Below are positions 10,972 to 22,780 of a stretch of DNA of 64,000 bases, in pieces. Within the stretch, counting starts at the first letter, position 1. Each line of letters starts with the position of its first letter. The notes under the pieces were generated by a model. That model was not told where the DNA came from and searched no databases. It worked only from the letters and a program-made list of their open reading frames with translations. The translations under genes were made by a program, and so were the position numbers. The stretch comes from Boswellia sacra (taxonomy: Eukaryota; Streptophyta; Magnoliopsida; Sapindales; Burseraceae): NCBI GenBank assembly GCA_013180625.2, contig SNVD02010093.1, forward strand, positions 62,001-126,000, in the 5' to 3' direction.

Positions 10972-13900
10972 TGACACGACCCGCCCCTAGCTACACAGGC
11001 GAATCATGCCTAAAACTGTGGACTACTGATTGTTTCTTAATTCTTGTCTTTCTTATGGAACAATTTTGAAATAATTCTCATTACATCCACAAATGAAATT
11101 TAAAATAAAACAATTTAACTATTACAACCTTAACACATCCTTGCACCATCACGTGGCTGGGCCTCCAAACTTTATAACTATATCATATTTTGCTTTCACC
11201 TGGCGGGAGGGGGGGAGGGAAATTTTTAAAAACAAAGAAAAATAAAAACAAAGATGTGAGTATAAAACTCAGTGAGTGGAGATAAAAAAAAATGTATTTG
11301 TAAATAAATCCAAAAAAAATCATATTGTTGTAAAATAAATATTTGCTTTATATAAAAAAAATAGTCTTTATAATCTATAACTTTCATATCATCTAAAATG
11401 TCATAAAACTTTAAAGTAAATAACTATTGAATGACTAAATTCATCAAAATACTAGTTATAATTAAAACAATAAAATAATCATCTTTAATCGTATAATACG
11501 ATGCTCTTGATGATCATGCTAAAATCATTGCTTCAGTTATTTACTATGCAAAACATAATTTTCTAAAAAATCTTCTTTCAGAAGAAACTTTTGAGAATCA
11601 TGCTTCTTTTTCAAACTAACTCATATAAACATATTCAAAACTCTTTTCATTATACTAAACAAGTACCCTTGGAACTGTCTCATCCTGCCTGGCGAGATCT
11701 AACATCGCATAGGTAGAACTATCTGAATTTTCTCATACCTGGTGAGATCTACATCACGTAGGCAGAGCTATCTGTACCTGGCGAGATCTAACATCGCACA
11801 GGCCTGCTATCTAGTCATACGCATGTGTATAGCTGCCCCCAAAGGGCTAAAGCGCCCAGATCACACGACCTAAAGCCTCTATGTGTGTCTGAATGGGCCC
11901 CAAAGGCCTCTATCTGTATCACTGTCTAAGTGATCTGGCTAATTGTCTGGGTATCTGGGTACTAGCTTAGTATAACATGACTACACTTTCTTATTTTCAT
12001 TAAAAACTGATTTCATTTAAAAACTGTTTTATATGCTAAAATCTCTCTTTTCAAGCAATTTATCAAAATATGAAAGTTTTATGCAAGCTAAAGCTGAAAA
12101 TATTTGTATTATTTCAATTAATCAAAGACAAACATTTAAAACGACATTTCTAAATACTTTAAAGAAAATTCTTGAGTCAAATGACTATGAAAACTTTAAA
12201 TATCTATGCTTTCATACTTTATCTAAATTTACAAAATATAACTTTCTGAAAAACTAAAACGCATTAAAATACAAAATCTGATTTTTCTTTTTTCTAAATG
12301 CTATATCTTTGTTCAAAAACTAATTTTTAAAACTAAAATTCATGTCTACAACCAATTTAAAAACTAGCTTTGAAATATCTTAATAATTGAAAATAAGTAT
12401 AATAAATGGGTCTATCTACCCTCAAGAAATACTATAAAAACTAACTTGAATTCTTATAAATTCGCTAAAATTCTCGATAATTCTATAAAATGCTAAATAA
12501 ACATAACTAAGTAAATACTAAAACATATTTCTAATTATCCTGAAAATAAATCTTCAACTCTTTCTAAAACTTTCTAAAATATCCATAAAATAAAATACTT
12601 TCCATCTCACTATAAACCATAATTTATATTTTTATCTCAAAATCTCATATATCATACTTTAATTGAAATCTTTATGACTATTCTAAATTTTTAATAATTC
12701 CGCATTCAGATCCCTGAAAATTCTGGAATAGTTTTCTAAATTTGCAATTCAGCCCCTATTGCTGGGTAGTTTTAAAATTTTGCATTGTCACCCCTACAGA
12801 ATTAAATTCTAATTTTCTAAACTTTTTCTTCAACATGTGTATTTATTTAAAGAACATAACTAAATACTTCAATTTTCTATACAAATTTATTTAATTATAA
12901 ATGTCTATTTTCCAATTATAAAAGAAAAATTTCTACTTTCCATTAACACATAGCATACATTCATTCTACAACTTTCACCTTAATTTTATTTTTCTCTTGT
13001 ACTCAAATTTATCGAAACAATATTTATTACATATTCAAAAACTAATCTACTAGTACTACCCATAACCATCCTTCTATCCAAAATTTAATACTTTACACAC
13101 TCTTATTTCCAAAATACATAAATCATCATTATCTATTCTAAAAACTTTTAATATACTCAATTAATTAAACTAATAACTTAAATCATATGGAAAACCATAA
13201 ATTTAATACACTTTAATATAATATGAAATTCTCAAAACATAATCCACTCACTAATTTGGTTGCACACTTCGGTTAGCTCGGATTTGATTCCAAAATCAAC
13301 GTTCTACGTAGTTGGCCACATCCTTCAACGAAGAATTTATCCTTCATTATCCTAACATCTTAAAGAGCTCATCACATCATATTCAATTCATAATCAACTT
13401 GAATATTTAAAATTCTCAATATCCAACTTCATATCTTAATCCAATCAATCCTAATTAATTGTATTTCTACACTTCTTAAACAGAGCAGTTCATGTTCTCT
13501 GATTTTTAATAAATAATTGACTTGTCCAAATGGTCTAAAATTTTATAGAGACCTTCTACACATACATATCTAATAATATATAAAATTTCATATCATTTCA
13601 AGTTCATTAAGTACCTCAAAATCTTCATGTTTCTAGATATAAAAATTCTGTAAATTCATTTCCAGAACTGACCTGTCCATATTCCAAAATACATGATAAT
13701 TCATACTAAATTCGTAAATTCACAAAACTCTCCAGCAAACTCGTATCCCAAATTTCATAATTTTTGGAGACCTCTAGATACCTCAAATCACTTACCCAAA
13801 ATTGATTTTCTGCAGAAAAATTGAATTTCCAGTAGTGAACAGTAAACTTCGAAAATTCATATAAAATTGCATACTCAACATTTTTCAGTGATTTCAACCT

Positions 13901-14448
13901 TAAACAAATCCTTATGATGTCTATTTTAACATATATAAATTTCAGAATCAGATTCAAAGCCAATAAATTGCAGGAATTTTCGGAATTGCTACTGTTTACA
14001 GAACCCTAAATTTAATTTCAACATTTTAAACCTTAAAATTCACCAAAACAAACCATAAACACATTAAGAAAATGATCAATTACCTTAAACAAGACTTCAA
14101 TTCCATCTTGATCCTCCTTCTCTCTCTAGATTCTCTCTCTAAAAATTCTAAAACATCCAAACATCTCCTTTAATTTCCATCCTCTTGCATAAAAAGTACA
14201 AAAATAACCTAATATTTGGAATTATAAATATTACCTTGTTTTTCTCTTCACACAAGCCTCAATTTGGCTTTTTCCCCCATTCTCCTCTCTTCTCCCGTCT
14301 GTCTTCTTTGCATTTCTCTGGAATTTTCTTTTTTTTCTTTTTTTTGTCTTAAAATTAATTGAATAAAAGAGAAATGGGCTGGGTATTATAAAAATTCAAA
14401 TAGCTTGGGCTTTTTTGTAAATGGGCCCAAAAAAATTGGGCTGTTTCA
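10972..14448 (-). repeat. 3' LTR (left copy) of the LARD-like element
   Basis: 3,477 bp. It aligns with 16564-20058 with only scattered substitutions and small indels visible. It contains a G-run (about 11203-11218) and three related GAGATCT subrepeats near 11690-11810. ORFs seen in it, such as 13706-13963, recur in the other copy and have no recognisable protein similarity. Confidence 0.9.
11690..11812. repeat. Three direct subrepeats within the LTR
   Basis: Three imperfect units with CCTGGCGAGATCTAACATCG or CCTGGTGAGATCTACATCACG followed by AGGCAGAACTATCTG-like sequence. The same trio occurs at 17270-17400 in the other LTR. Confidence 0.75.
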
Positions 14449-16563
14449 ATACTACCTCCTCAAAAAAATTTCGTCCTCGAAATTTCGAAAGGTCCAAAAT
14501 ACTCAAGTCATAAAACATACTCATGGGATGCTATATAGCATCTATTATATGTATAACAACACTATGAGAACCATGTAGCATGACTCTTCTTTTTCTTTAT
14601 TCACTACTAAGAACATTTCAATAAGCTACAACCTTGATTTCTCGCAAAAGAATAATAAAGGCTCTGATTGTTTGCAAAAATATTGCGCCTTCCATGTGAA
14701 TCAAGATCTATCTCTAGATTAGGAAGACAAATTTTCAATTCTTTTGACTTATAAATGTAACTATTTCTTTCTTAACTTCTCCCATACATATTTTCATTTC
14801 TTAGAACTAATTAATGAGTTGCCAAATTTACATGACGTACCCTAATTATAGCTATCCTTAGGATCCCGGCGCTCCAAAGGAAAGCAATAACCAGGATAAG
14901 TCATTTCTAAAGGCAAACTCTTTATAATTCTACTAGACAAACTTGATAAAGCACTTATAAGAATTGTACATGAGTCCGGAACTTATATCTAAAAGACCAT
15001 GGATGCATTTATGAAAAAAAACGTCAATAAAAATCTTGACAAGATATCCTTTGCCTTTCAAACTTAACCAACTTACAAATCATTTAAAATAATAGTAATA
15101 ATTATAATAACATCATCAACACCAACATGTCCCATACGTATTTCCATCATCATGGACTCTTGTCCTTATCTAAAATCAATCACCAAAACTTCTAACATAA
15201 TGTCATTAGCCTCAAACTCTTTAAATGTTTGTCTCATCACAAATCTATCCAACAATAATAATTTAACTGCTCGCTAATAACAAATAAAAATTTATAACTA
15301 TTATTGCAAAACATACTGTACACCCACTCATAACTATAAGTTGAATCAAATAATCATGTCAAAATCTATACAAGATAAAGAGTCCACTTGTATACCATAA
15401 TGTATAAAATTGTGTATACTTCTCTACGCACATTGACAAACATAAATGCATGCATATAGCGAAATATCACTTGGAAATCTAACTTACTAACATATAGCCC
15501 TTTTTGTCATATAAATAACATGAAAACCTCATAACTTATAACCATACAAATCACTTCTTTTCAAAACTATCTCACATGATTCAAAATCTTAGTTAGGTCA
15601 TGACATTGATATAGTTCTACTTTCATAACTAAGCGAAGCCAACTTTATATTTTCTTATTGAGCCACTTAAATCCTTCTATACTACACTTATTTCTCTTGT
15701 AAGATATTTGTCCACATATATCATAAAAGTTGGACTAAAGCTCCAATGACTCACTTATAACAATATACCAAAAGTGTAACTTCTATGCTTCACAAAAGTA
15801 CTTTCACAACCCCTAAAATCTTGATCACTATCTCATCAATAAAAGAATCTATACTAAATACTTCATCTTAATTTTTTTTTTTCACACTACTATATAAAGA
15901 TATGCTCTTTATCATTCAATGCATCTTCATATCTCAACTTACTACTCTCAAAACTAGTGCTTCAAAGTAAAAGCTTCAATCATCTTATGTCATCGTATAC
16001 TACATATCATGCATAACTCAATTATCATAAAAAATCATTCAAGCAAATCACAATTTTCTAAATTCCTCCTTAGTATACCTTGCATTCTAAAATAGCATAT
16101 ACCATGAAATTCCTCATATTATAATTATCATAACTCAGTTCTTCATATCATCTTAGTTTTCATAATATGAAAATCATCACAATTCATAGCATTAACATAA
16201 CTACAAAAATTAGGCTATACATAAATTCTCTAATCCACAATGCTTGATAAAACTATTTAGCCTTATATCGAATATTTCTGTTCATATCATAACAACTCAA
16301 AATACTAACATAGAACAAATAGCTATGTCATAAAACAGTTAGGTAAGCAACAAATTCTAAGTATCTAACGTCATAACTAAGTCATAACTAACTAATCTCT
16401 CTTTGAGCTACTAGGGCTAAGCCAATTTATTTCTCCAAGTATGTTCTTATAAGGTTGTCACGTCTAAGTTTGATGGTGCTTTCACAGACAACTATATCTT
16501 TCCAAAACTTCTATCTGATATAGTAGAAGTCTACAGAATCCTAACCATGCTCTGATACCAAAT
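14449..16563 (-). other. Non-coding interior of the LARD-like element
   Basis: 2,115 bp with no ORF above about 60 codons and no gag or pol motif on either strand. The left edge holds the complement of a purine-rich tract with the sequence CGTCCTCGAAATTTCG. The right edge holds the primer-binding site. Confidence 0.75.
16549..16560 (-). other. Primer-binding site (tRNA-Met type)
   Basis: The minus strand reads TGGTATCAGAGC, three bases from the inner edge of the right LTR. Confidence 0.88.
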
Positions 16564-19500
16564 TGACACGACCCGCCCCTAGCTACACAGGCGAATCATG
16601 CCTAAAACTGTGGACTACTGGCTATTTCTTAATTCTTGTCTTTCTTATGGAACAGTTTTGAAATAATTCTCATTACATCCACAAATGAAATTTAAAATAA
16701 AACAATTTAACTATTACAACCTTAACACATCCTTGCACCATCACGTGACTGGGTCTCCAAACTTTATAACTATATCATATTTTGCTTTCACCTGGGGGGG
16801 AGGGGGGGAATTTTTAAAAACAAAGAAAAATAAAAACAAAGATGTGAGTATAAAACTCAATGAGTAGAGATAAAAAAATGTATTTGTAAATAAATCCAAA
16901 AAAAATCATATTGTTGTAAAATAAATATTTGTTTTATATAAAAAAAATAGTCTTTATAATCTATAACTTTCATATCATCTAAAATGTCATAAAACTTTAA
17001 AGTAAAAAACTATTGAATGACTAAATTTATCAAAATACTAGTTATAATTAAAACAATAAAATAATCATCTTTAATCGTATAATACGATGCTCTTGATGAT
17101 CATGCTAAAATCATTGCTTCAGTTATTTACTATGCAAAACATAATTTTCTTAAAAATCTTCTTTCAGAAGAAACTTTTGAGAATCATGCTTCTTTTTCAA
17201 ACTAACTCATATAAACATATTCAAAACTCTTTTCATTATACTAAACAAGTACCCTTGGAACTGTCTCATCCTGCCTGGCGAGATCTAACATCGCATAGGC
17301 AGAACTATCTGGATTTCCTCATACCTGGTGAGATCTACATCACGCAGGCATAGCTATCTGTACCTGGCGAGATCTAACATCGCACAGGCCTGCTATCTAG
17401 TCATACGCATGCGTATAGCTGCCCCCAAAGGGCTAAAGCGCCCAGATCACACGGCCCAAAGCCTCTATGTGTGTCTGAACGGGCCCCAAAGGCCTCTATC
17501 TGTATCACTGTCTAAGTGATCTGACTAATTGTCTGGGTATCTGGGTACTAGCTTAGTATAACATGACTACACTTTCTTATTTTCATTAAAAACTGATTTC
17601 ATTTAAAAACTGCTTTGTATGCTAAAATCTCTCTTTTCAAGCAATTTATCAAAATATGAAAGTTTTATGCAAGCTAAAGCTGAAAATATTTGTATTATTT
17701 GAATTAATCAAAGACAAACATTTAAAACGACATTTCTAAATACTTTAAAAAAAATTCTTGAGTCAAATGACTATGAAAACTTTAAATATCTATGCTTTCA
17801 TACTTTATCTAAATTTACAAAATATAACTTTCTGAAAAACTAAAACGCATTAAAATACAAAATCTGATTTTTCTTTTTTCTAAATGCTATATCTTTGTTC
17901 AAAAACTAATTTTTAAAACTAAAATTCATGTCTACAACCAATTTGAAAAACTAGCTTTGAAATATCTTAATAATTGAAAATAAGTATAATAAATGGGTCT
18001 ATCTACCCTCAAGAAATACTATAAAAACTAACTTGAATTCTTATAAATTCGCTAAAATTCTCGATAATTCTATAAAATGCTAAATAAACATAACTAAGTA
18101 AACACTAAAACATATTTCTAATTATCCAGAAAATAAATCTTCAACTCTTTCTAAAACTTTCTAAAATATCCATAAAATAAAATACTTTCCATCTCACTAT
18201 AAACCATAATTTATATTTTTATCTCAAAATCTCATATATCATACTTTAATTGAAATCTTTATGACTATTCTAAATTTTTAATAATTCCGCATTCAGGTCC
18301 CTGAAAATTCTGGAATAGCTTTCTAAATTTGCAATTCAGCCCTATTGCTGGGTAGTTTTAAAATTTTGCATTGTCACCCCTACAGAATTAAATTCTAATT
18401 TTCAAAACTTTTTCTTCAACATGTGTATTTATTTAAAGAACACAACTAAATACTTCAATTTTCTATACAAATTAATTTAATTATAAATGTCTATTTTCCA
18501 ACCATAAAAGAAAACTTTTTACTTTCCATTAACACATAGCATACATTCATTCTACAACTTTCACCTTAATTTTATTTTCTCTTGTACTCAAATTTATCGA
18601 AACAATATTTATTACATATTCAAAAACTAATCTACTAGTACTACCCATAACCATCCTCCTATCCAAAATCTAATACTTTACACACTCTTATTTCCAAAAT
18701 ACATAAATCATCATTATCTATTCTAAAAACTTTTAATATACTCAATTAATTAAACTAATAACTTAAATCATATGGAAAACCATAAATTTAATACACTTTA
18801 ATATAATATGAAATTCTCAAAACATAATCCACTCACTAATTTGGTTGCACACTTCGGTTAGCTCGGATTTGATTCCAAAATCAACGTTCTGCGTAGTTGG
18901 CCACATCTTTCAACGAAGAATTTATCCTTCATTATCCTAACATCATAAAGAGCTCATCACATCATATTCAATTCATAATCAACTTGAATATTTAAAATTC
19001 TCAATATCCAACTTCATATCTTAATCCAATCAATCCTAATTAATTGTATTTCTACACTTCTTAAACAGAGCAGTTCATGTTCTCTGATTTTTAATAAATA
19101 ATTGACTTGTCCAAATGGTCTAAAATTTTATAGAGACCTTCTACACATACATATCTAATAATATATAAAATTTCATAGCATTCCAAGTTCAATAAGTACC
19201 TCAAAATCTTCATGTTTCTAGATACAAAAATTCTGTAAATTCATTTCCAGAACTGACCTCTCCATATTCCAAAATATATGATAATTCATACTAAATTTGT
19301 AAATTCACAAAACTCTCCAGTTTTAAACTAAACATATACAGAAACTCGTATCCCAAATTTCATAATTTTGGGAGACCTCTAGATACCTCAAATCACTTAC
19401 CCAAAATTGATTTTCTGCAGAAAAATTGAATTTCCAGTAGTGAACAGTAAACTTTGAAAATTCATATAAAATTGCATACTCAACATTTTTCAGTGATTTC

Positions 19501-20058
19501 AACCTTAAACAAATTCTTATGATATCTATTTTAACATATATAAATTTCAGAATCAGATTCAAAGCCAATAAATTGCAGGAATTTTCAGAATTGCTACTGT
19601 TCACAGAACCCTAAATTTAATTTCAACATTTTAAACCTTAAAATTCACCAAAACAAACCATAAACACATCAAGAAAATGATCAATTACCTTAAACAAGAC
19701 TTCAATTCCATCTTGATCCTCCTTCTCTCTCTAGATTCTCTCTCTCAAAATTCTAAAACATTCAAACATCTCCTTTAATTTCCATCCTCTTGCATGAAAA
19801 ATACAAAAATAACCTAATATTATATTGGAATTATAAATATTACCTTGTTTTTCTCTTCACACAAGCCTCAATTTGGCTTTTTCCCCCATTCTCCTCTCTT
19901 CTCCCGTCTGTCTTCTTTGCATTTCTCTGGAATTTTCTTTTTTTTCTTTTTTTTTGTCTTATAATTAATTGAATAAAAGAGAAATGGGTTGGGTATTATA
20001 AAAATTCAAATAGCTTGAGCTTTTTTGTAAATAGGCCCAAAAAAATTGGGCGGTTTCA
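16564..20058 (-). repeat. 5' LTR (right copy) of the LARD-like element
   Basis: 3,495 bp, paired with 10972-14448. A clear difference is a short replaced block near 19320-19342. Confidence 0.9.
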
Positions 20059-20143
20059 ATGTGGCTCTGGGAAGGATAACCTTGAAGAAATGTGATGGAT
20101 CATTGGGGAAAATGAGGGGTATTTTCGTGCTACAAGAAGCCAT
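20059..20143 (-). pseudogene. N-terminal exon of a B3-domain gene, cut off by the LARD-like insertion
   Basis: On the minus strand an ATG at 20143 opens a frame reading MASCSTKIPLIFPNDP then SHFFKVILPRAT, running into the ATGTG target duplication. SHFFK(V/I)IL is the typical start of the first B3 domain in REM/VRN1-like proteins. With the LTR element removed, this exon lies directly upstream, on the same strand, of the B3 body at 9518-10900. The join is not clean: about 70 bp separates the target site from the next B3 sequence, and that next piece (VTIRPSM) seems to repeat the same domain position. Two partly duplicated exons or gene copies may therefore be involved. Confidence 0.65.
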
Positions 20144-22244
20144 TTGTTAAGTCACCAGATCAAGAGGTGAACTGTGCTTGTTTCACATTTTTGACTCTAG
20201 ATTTCATATTGTTAAGTTTGCCACTTTTCTCAAATTTATACTTTAAACCCTCTAATACATATATGCTTAAAACCTTCTGCAGTCCAGTCATGTTTTAGTA
20301 GATTTTGGTCTTCCTATCTTTTTTCTCTCTTACTTACTTGCACTGCACTTATTCCAAGGTAATACTAGTTATTGTGCTCAACTGCATTTTCTGTTCTGTG
20401 CAATGACTCGGCCTTCTTTTTTCAGCCGTGTTTAATTACATCACGTTAAAAGAAAAAGTAATATGATATACACAGTTAATTTTTATATGAAATATAATAA
20501 AATTTTATCATTATATCGTTAAAAAAAAATCCACCACCGTATAAAAGATTATTCTATTCGTCACCTGCAATTATGCAATTAAATATTTATATTATATTGC
20601 CTATTATCACTATCGTGTAAATATTATCTCATGGTCTCTTTCTCCACAAATTTATAACGGCCACAACGTCAGGCGATGATGAATATCTCTGCAGTTTGCT
20701 GTATTCAAGGATAGAGCTGATGTGAGAGCAAGACAAATGGTGCCTAAAGCTACACGATAGATATAAATGGCCATGAAGGTGGCAGTCGGCAGTGACTCTG
20801 AAATGAAGTAAATTACAAGTCAGTTAGTAAAAGTGCTGTGATTGGTCATCGCAATCCATCTCTTTGTGTAATATTTTACATCAATTGAAAATAAAGTATA
20901 TAAAGAGCTTGTATATCTTGTGAATTCTTTAAGTTGTTGATGATCTTTTGGGTTGTAAAATCTAAAAATAAAATTATGATAGATTATATATCCAAAATGG
21001 ATAATATCCAACAGGAAATTGAGATATTGAGCTTCACACATGCATAAAAATCACCTTCTGAAACTTTGTTGGACTCACTATTTGAGACTGTTTAAGTGCC
21101 ACCTCTTTAAAAGTTTATAAACGTTTGATTCTTAAGGAAGGGTAAGTAATATTCTATATCACTTAAAAATAAAATATGTAAAGAGTTCATATATATGAAC
21201 TCCTTAAGTAATCGAAGATTTTTTAAATTTTAAAATTCGAAAATAAAACTGTAACTGACTTCAACGGACAATACCCGTTGTTGATGCAACATAAAGCAAG
21301 AGGATGGGGTCCATGCTGCAACACCTGATGAGTAATTGCAGACCTGCAAAAATAAAGCAACAGAGTGAGGTTATACTGCAGTGTAGTTGATATATTGTAC
21401 ATCGATAATAAAAGTATTCGGAAAAAAAAAAAAAGAATTACTCGAATGCTTGTAAGGTGTGATTGGTTTATATGTTAGACAAATTTATTAGGTGTGATCA
21501 GTTTGATGAGTTTGAATTGACAAAATGACAATGGTTTTTAATAAAAGGAACCATCAATTAATCATTTGAAAGCGCATTCAAGGAATATACAATAATAAAT
21601 GAAGTCTTATTGGGTAGCAAAGTACATGTATGCCCCCACTGACTTACATCTGATAAAAAATTGTTCTAGGATTTAATCCTTCTGAAGGAATTACATTAAG
21701 CAACAAAAAATATATTTTGCAGTCAGTCTAATTACTTGTATTTAAATCTGGATTTGCCCGAAATACGGAAAGTTTGAGTTGAATGTCATTCTCTCCTATT
21801 GAACACAGATATCCCCTATTAGTAAATTCTCTTTCTTTGAAAATTCAAGCCAATCCCTTCAAAGCATGAAACCCTCAGCATGTCTTCGAGCTATATCTAC
21901 CGGTAAGTCTCTTCCATGGGAAGCTATGCTGCGAAACCAATAAGAATATACCTACACTAGAGACTAAAATGATAAATTTTCTGTATCATAGTGTATTCAT
22001 GAATATGAGAAAATAAGTAAGTTAAAAGAGACTGTTTTGAAATTTAGTAAAATCTTAATTCTTGTTATTGCCTAGCATATTCACGTGTTGACAAGACACT
22101 CGCCAAGCTTAGATGAAAAAGTTATCAAGTTGTAACAATCACGATTCATGCAACCCATCAAGGGCTCGTAAGCTTCTCAAATGCATACTTAATGTGTAAA
22201 CAACTAATCTAAAATGTATTTTTATTCTTACGATAGAATTTTGG

Positions 22245-22245
<1 letters not shown>
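20144..22245. other. Non-coding; two copies of a dispersed 130-150-bp repeat
   Basis: No gene was recognised. Two imperfect direct copies lie at about 20868-21015 and 21148-21285. Both read AATATTTTACAT/TATATCA, then AAAGAGTTTGTATAT-like sequence, a GATGATCTTTT/GAAGATTTTTT segment, and a GGATAATATCC/GGACAATACCC motif. This looks like a decayed dispersed element. A minus-strand segment near 21270-21340 has a good splice acceptor but no family I recognise. Confidence 0.4.

Positions 22246-22280
<35 letters not shown>
22246..22280. repeat. (AT)n microsatellite
   Basis: An uninterrupted AT dinucleotide run of about 17 units. Confidence 0.95.
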
Positions 22281-22283
<3 letters not shown>

Positions 22284-22377
22284 TCTACTGTAAATCAAAA
22301 GAGTTCCCTCCACTTAACTAAAAGGACCATTAGTCCCATATGTTCCAAAACGAGAATGATTGGTGTAAAACTTGACC

Positions 22378-22780
22378 TTAAGATAACCATGAAGCGAGGA
22401 TTTTGTGGCTTGAACAGGCAACTTTTAATATTCTGTGTCTTTCTTCTTGCGTAAGATGTGCACATTTTTCAGACAAGGTGATACCCATTTTTTCAAGTGA
22501 AGCCAACAACTCATATGACTCACATTATTTGATTCGTCCAAATCCTCCGGCACTTCCATTTTATCTTGAATTGTGGCTCAAGGCCTTGCTTGAGCGTTGT
22601 GCTCTCAGTAACTGCAGCACGTTTGGGCCGAGCCCCATTCTGCTCCTTGTAATCAGATTGATCTCCACCATGAGACTGATAGTTAATCTCACAAGCACTC
22701 TTATCAAATATAAGAACATCGAGGTTGAACTTTCTATGTATTTGAAAACAACAAAATATCCAGAACTGATTGAATTATGA
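22378..22780 (-). pseudogene. Second B3/REM gene fragment
   Basis: The minus strand reads FVVFKY and then, in a shifted frame, KFNLDVLIFDKSACEINYQ, the end of a B3 domain very like FQVVIYDKSA in the gene at 9518-10900. A linker follows (GARPKRAAVTESTTLKQGL), then in another frame SLEKMGITLSEKCAHL and TQEERHRILKVACSSHK, stopping at 22378-22380. The last segment sits where REM proteins begin the second B3 domain (E-x-R-A-x-x-x-A pattern). At least two frame changes and loss of the rest mark it as a relic. It lies 2.2 kb upstream of the split B3 gene on the same strand, consistent with a former tandem cluster. The plus-strand ORF over this region is a shadow. Confidence 0.55.

Larger units (their letters stand above)
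10972..20058 (-). mobile_element. LTR retrotransposon with 3.5-kb LTRs and non-coding interior (LARD-like)
   Basis: Near-identical repeats at 10972-14448 and 16564-20058 begin TGACACGACCC and end TTTCA. Target duplication ATGTG occurs at 10967-10971 and 20059-20063. The tRNA-Met primer-binding site complement sits 3 bp from the right LTR, and a purine-rich tract borders the left LTR, so the element reads on the minus strand. The interior (2.1 kb) has no ORF of note. Next to the left LTR the plus strand reads CTACCTCCTC followed by ATTTCGTCCTCGAAATTTCG, a signature I associate with Tekay/Del-type Ty3/gypsy elements. The element is therefore best called a large retrotransposon derivative dependent on a relative. 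LTR similarity appears very high by eye, which suggests a recent insertion. Confidence 0.88.

Noticed and set aside
13706..13963. Minus-strand ORF repeated at 19323-19604
   Set aside because: It occurs in both LTRs of the same element, is AT-rich, and its end differs between copies; no protein family was recognised.
22403..22780. 125-codon plus-strand ORF
   Set aside because: It is the antisense shadow of the B3 fragment on the minus strand and has no recognisable motif.
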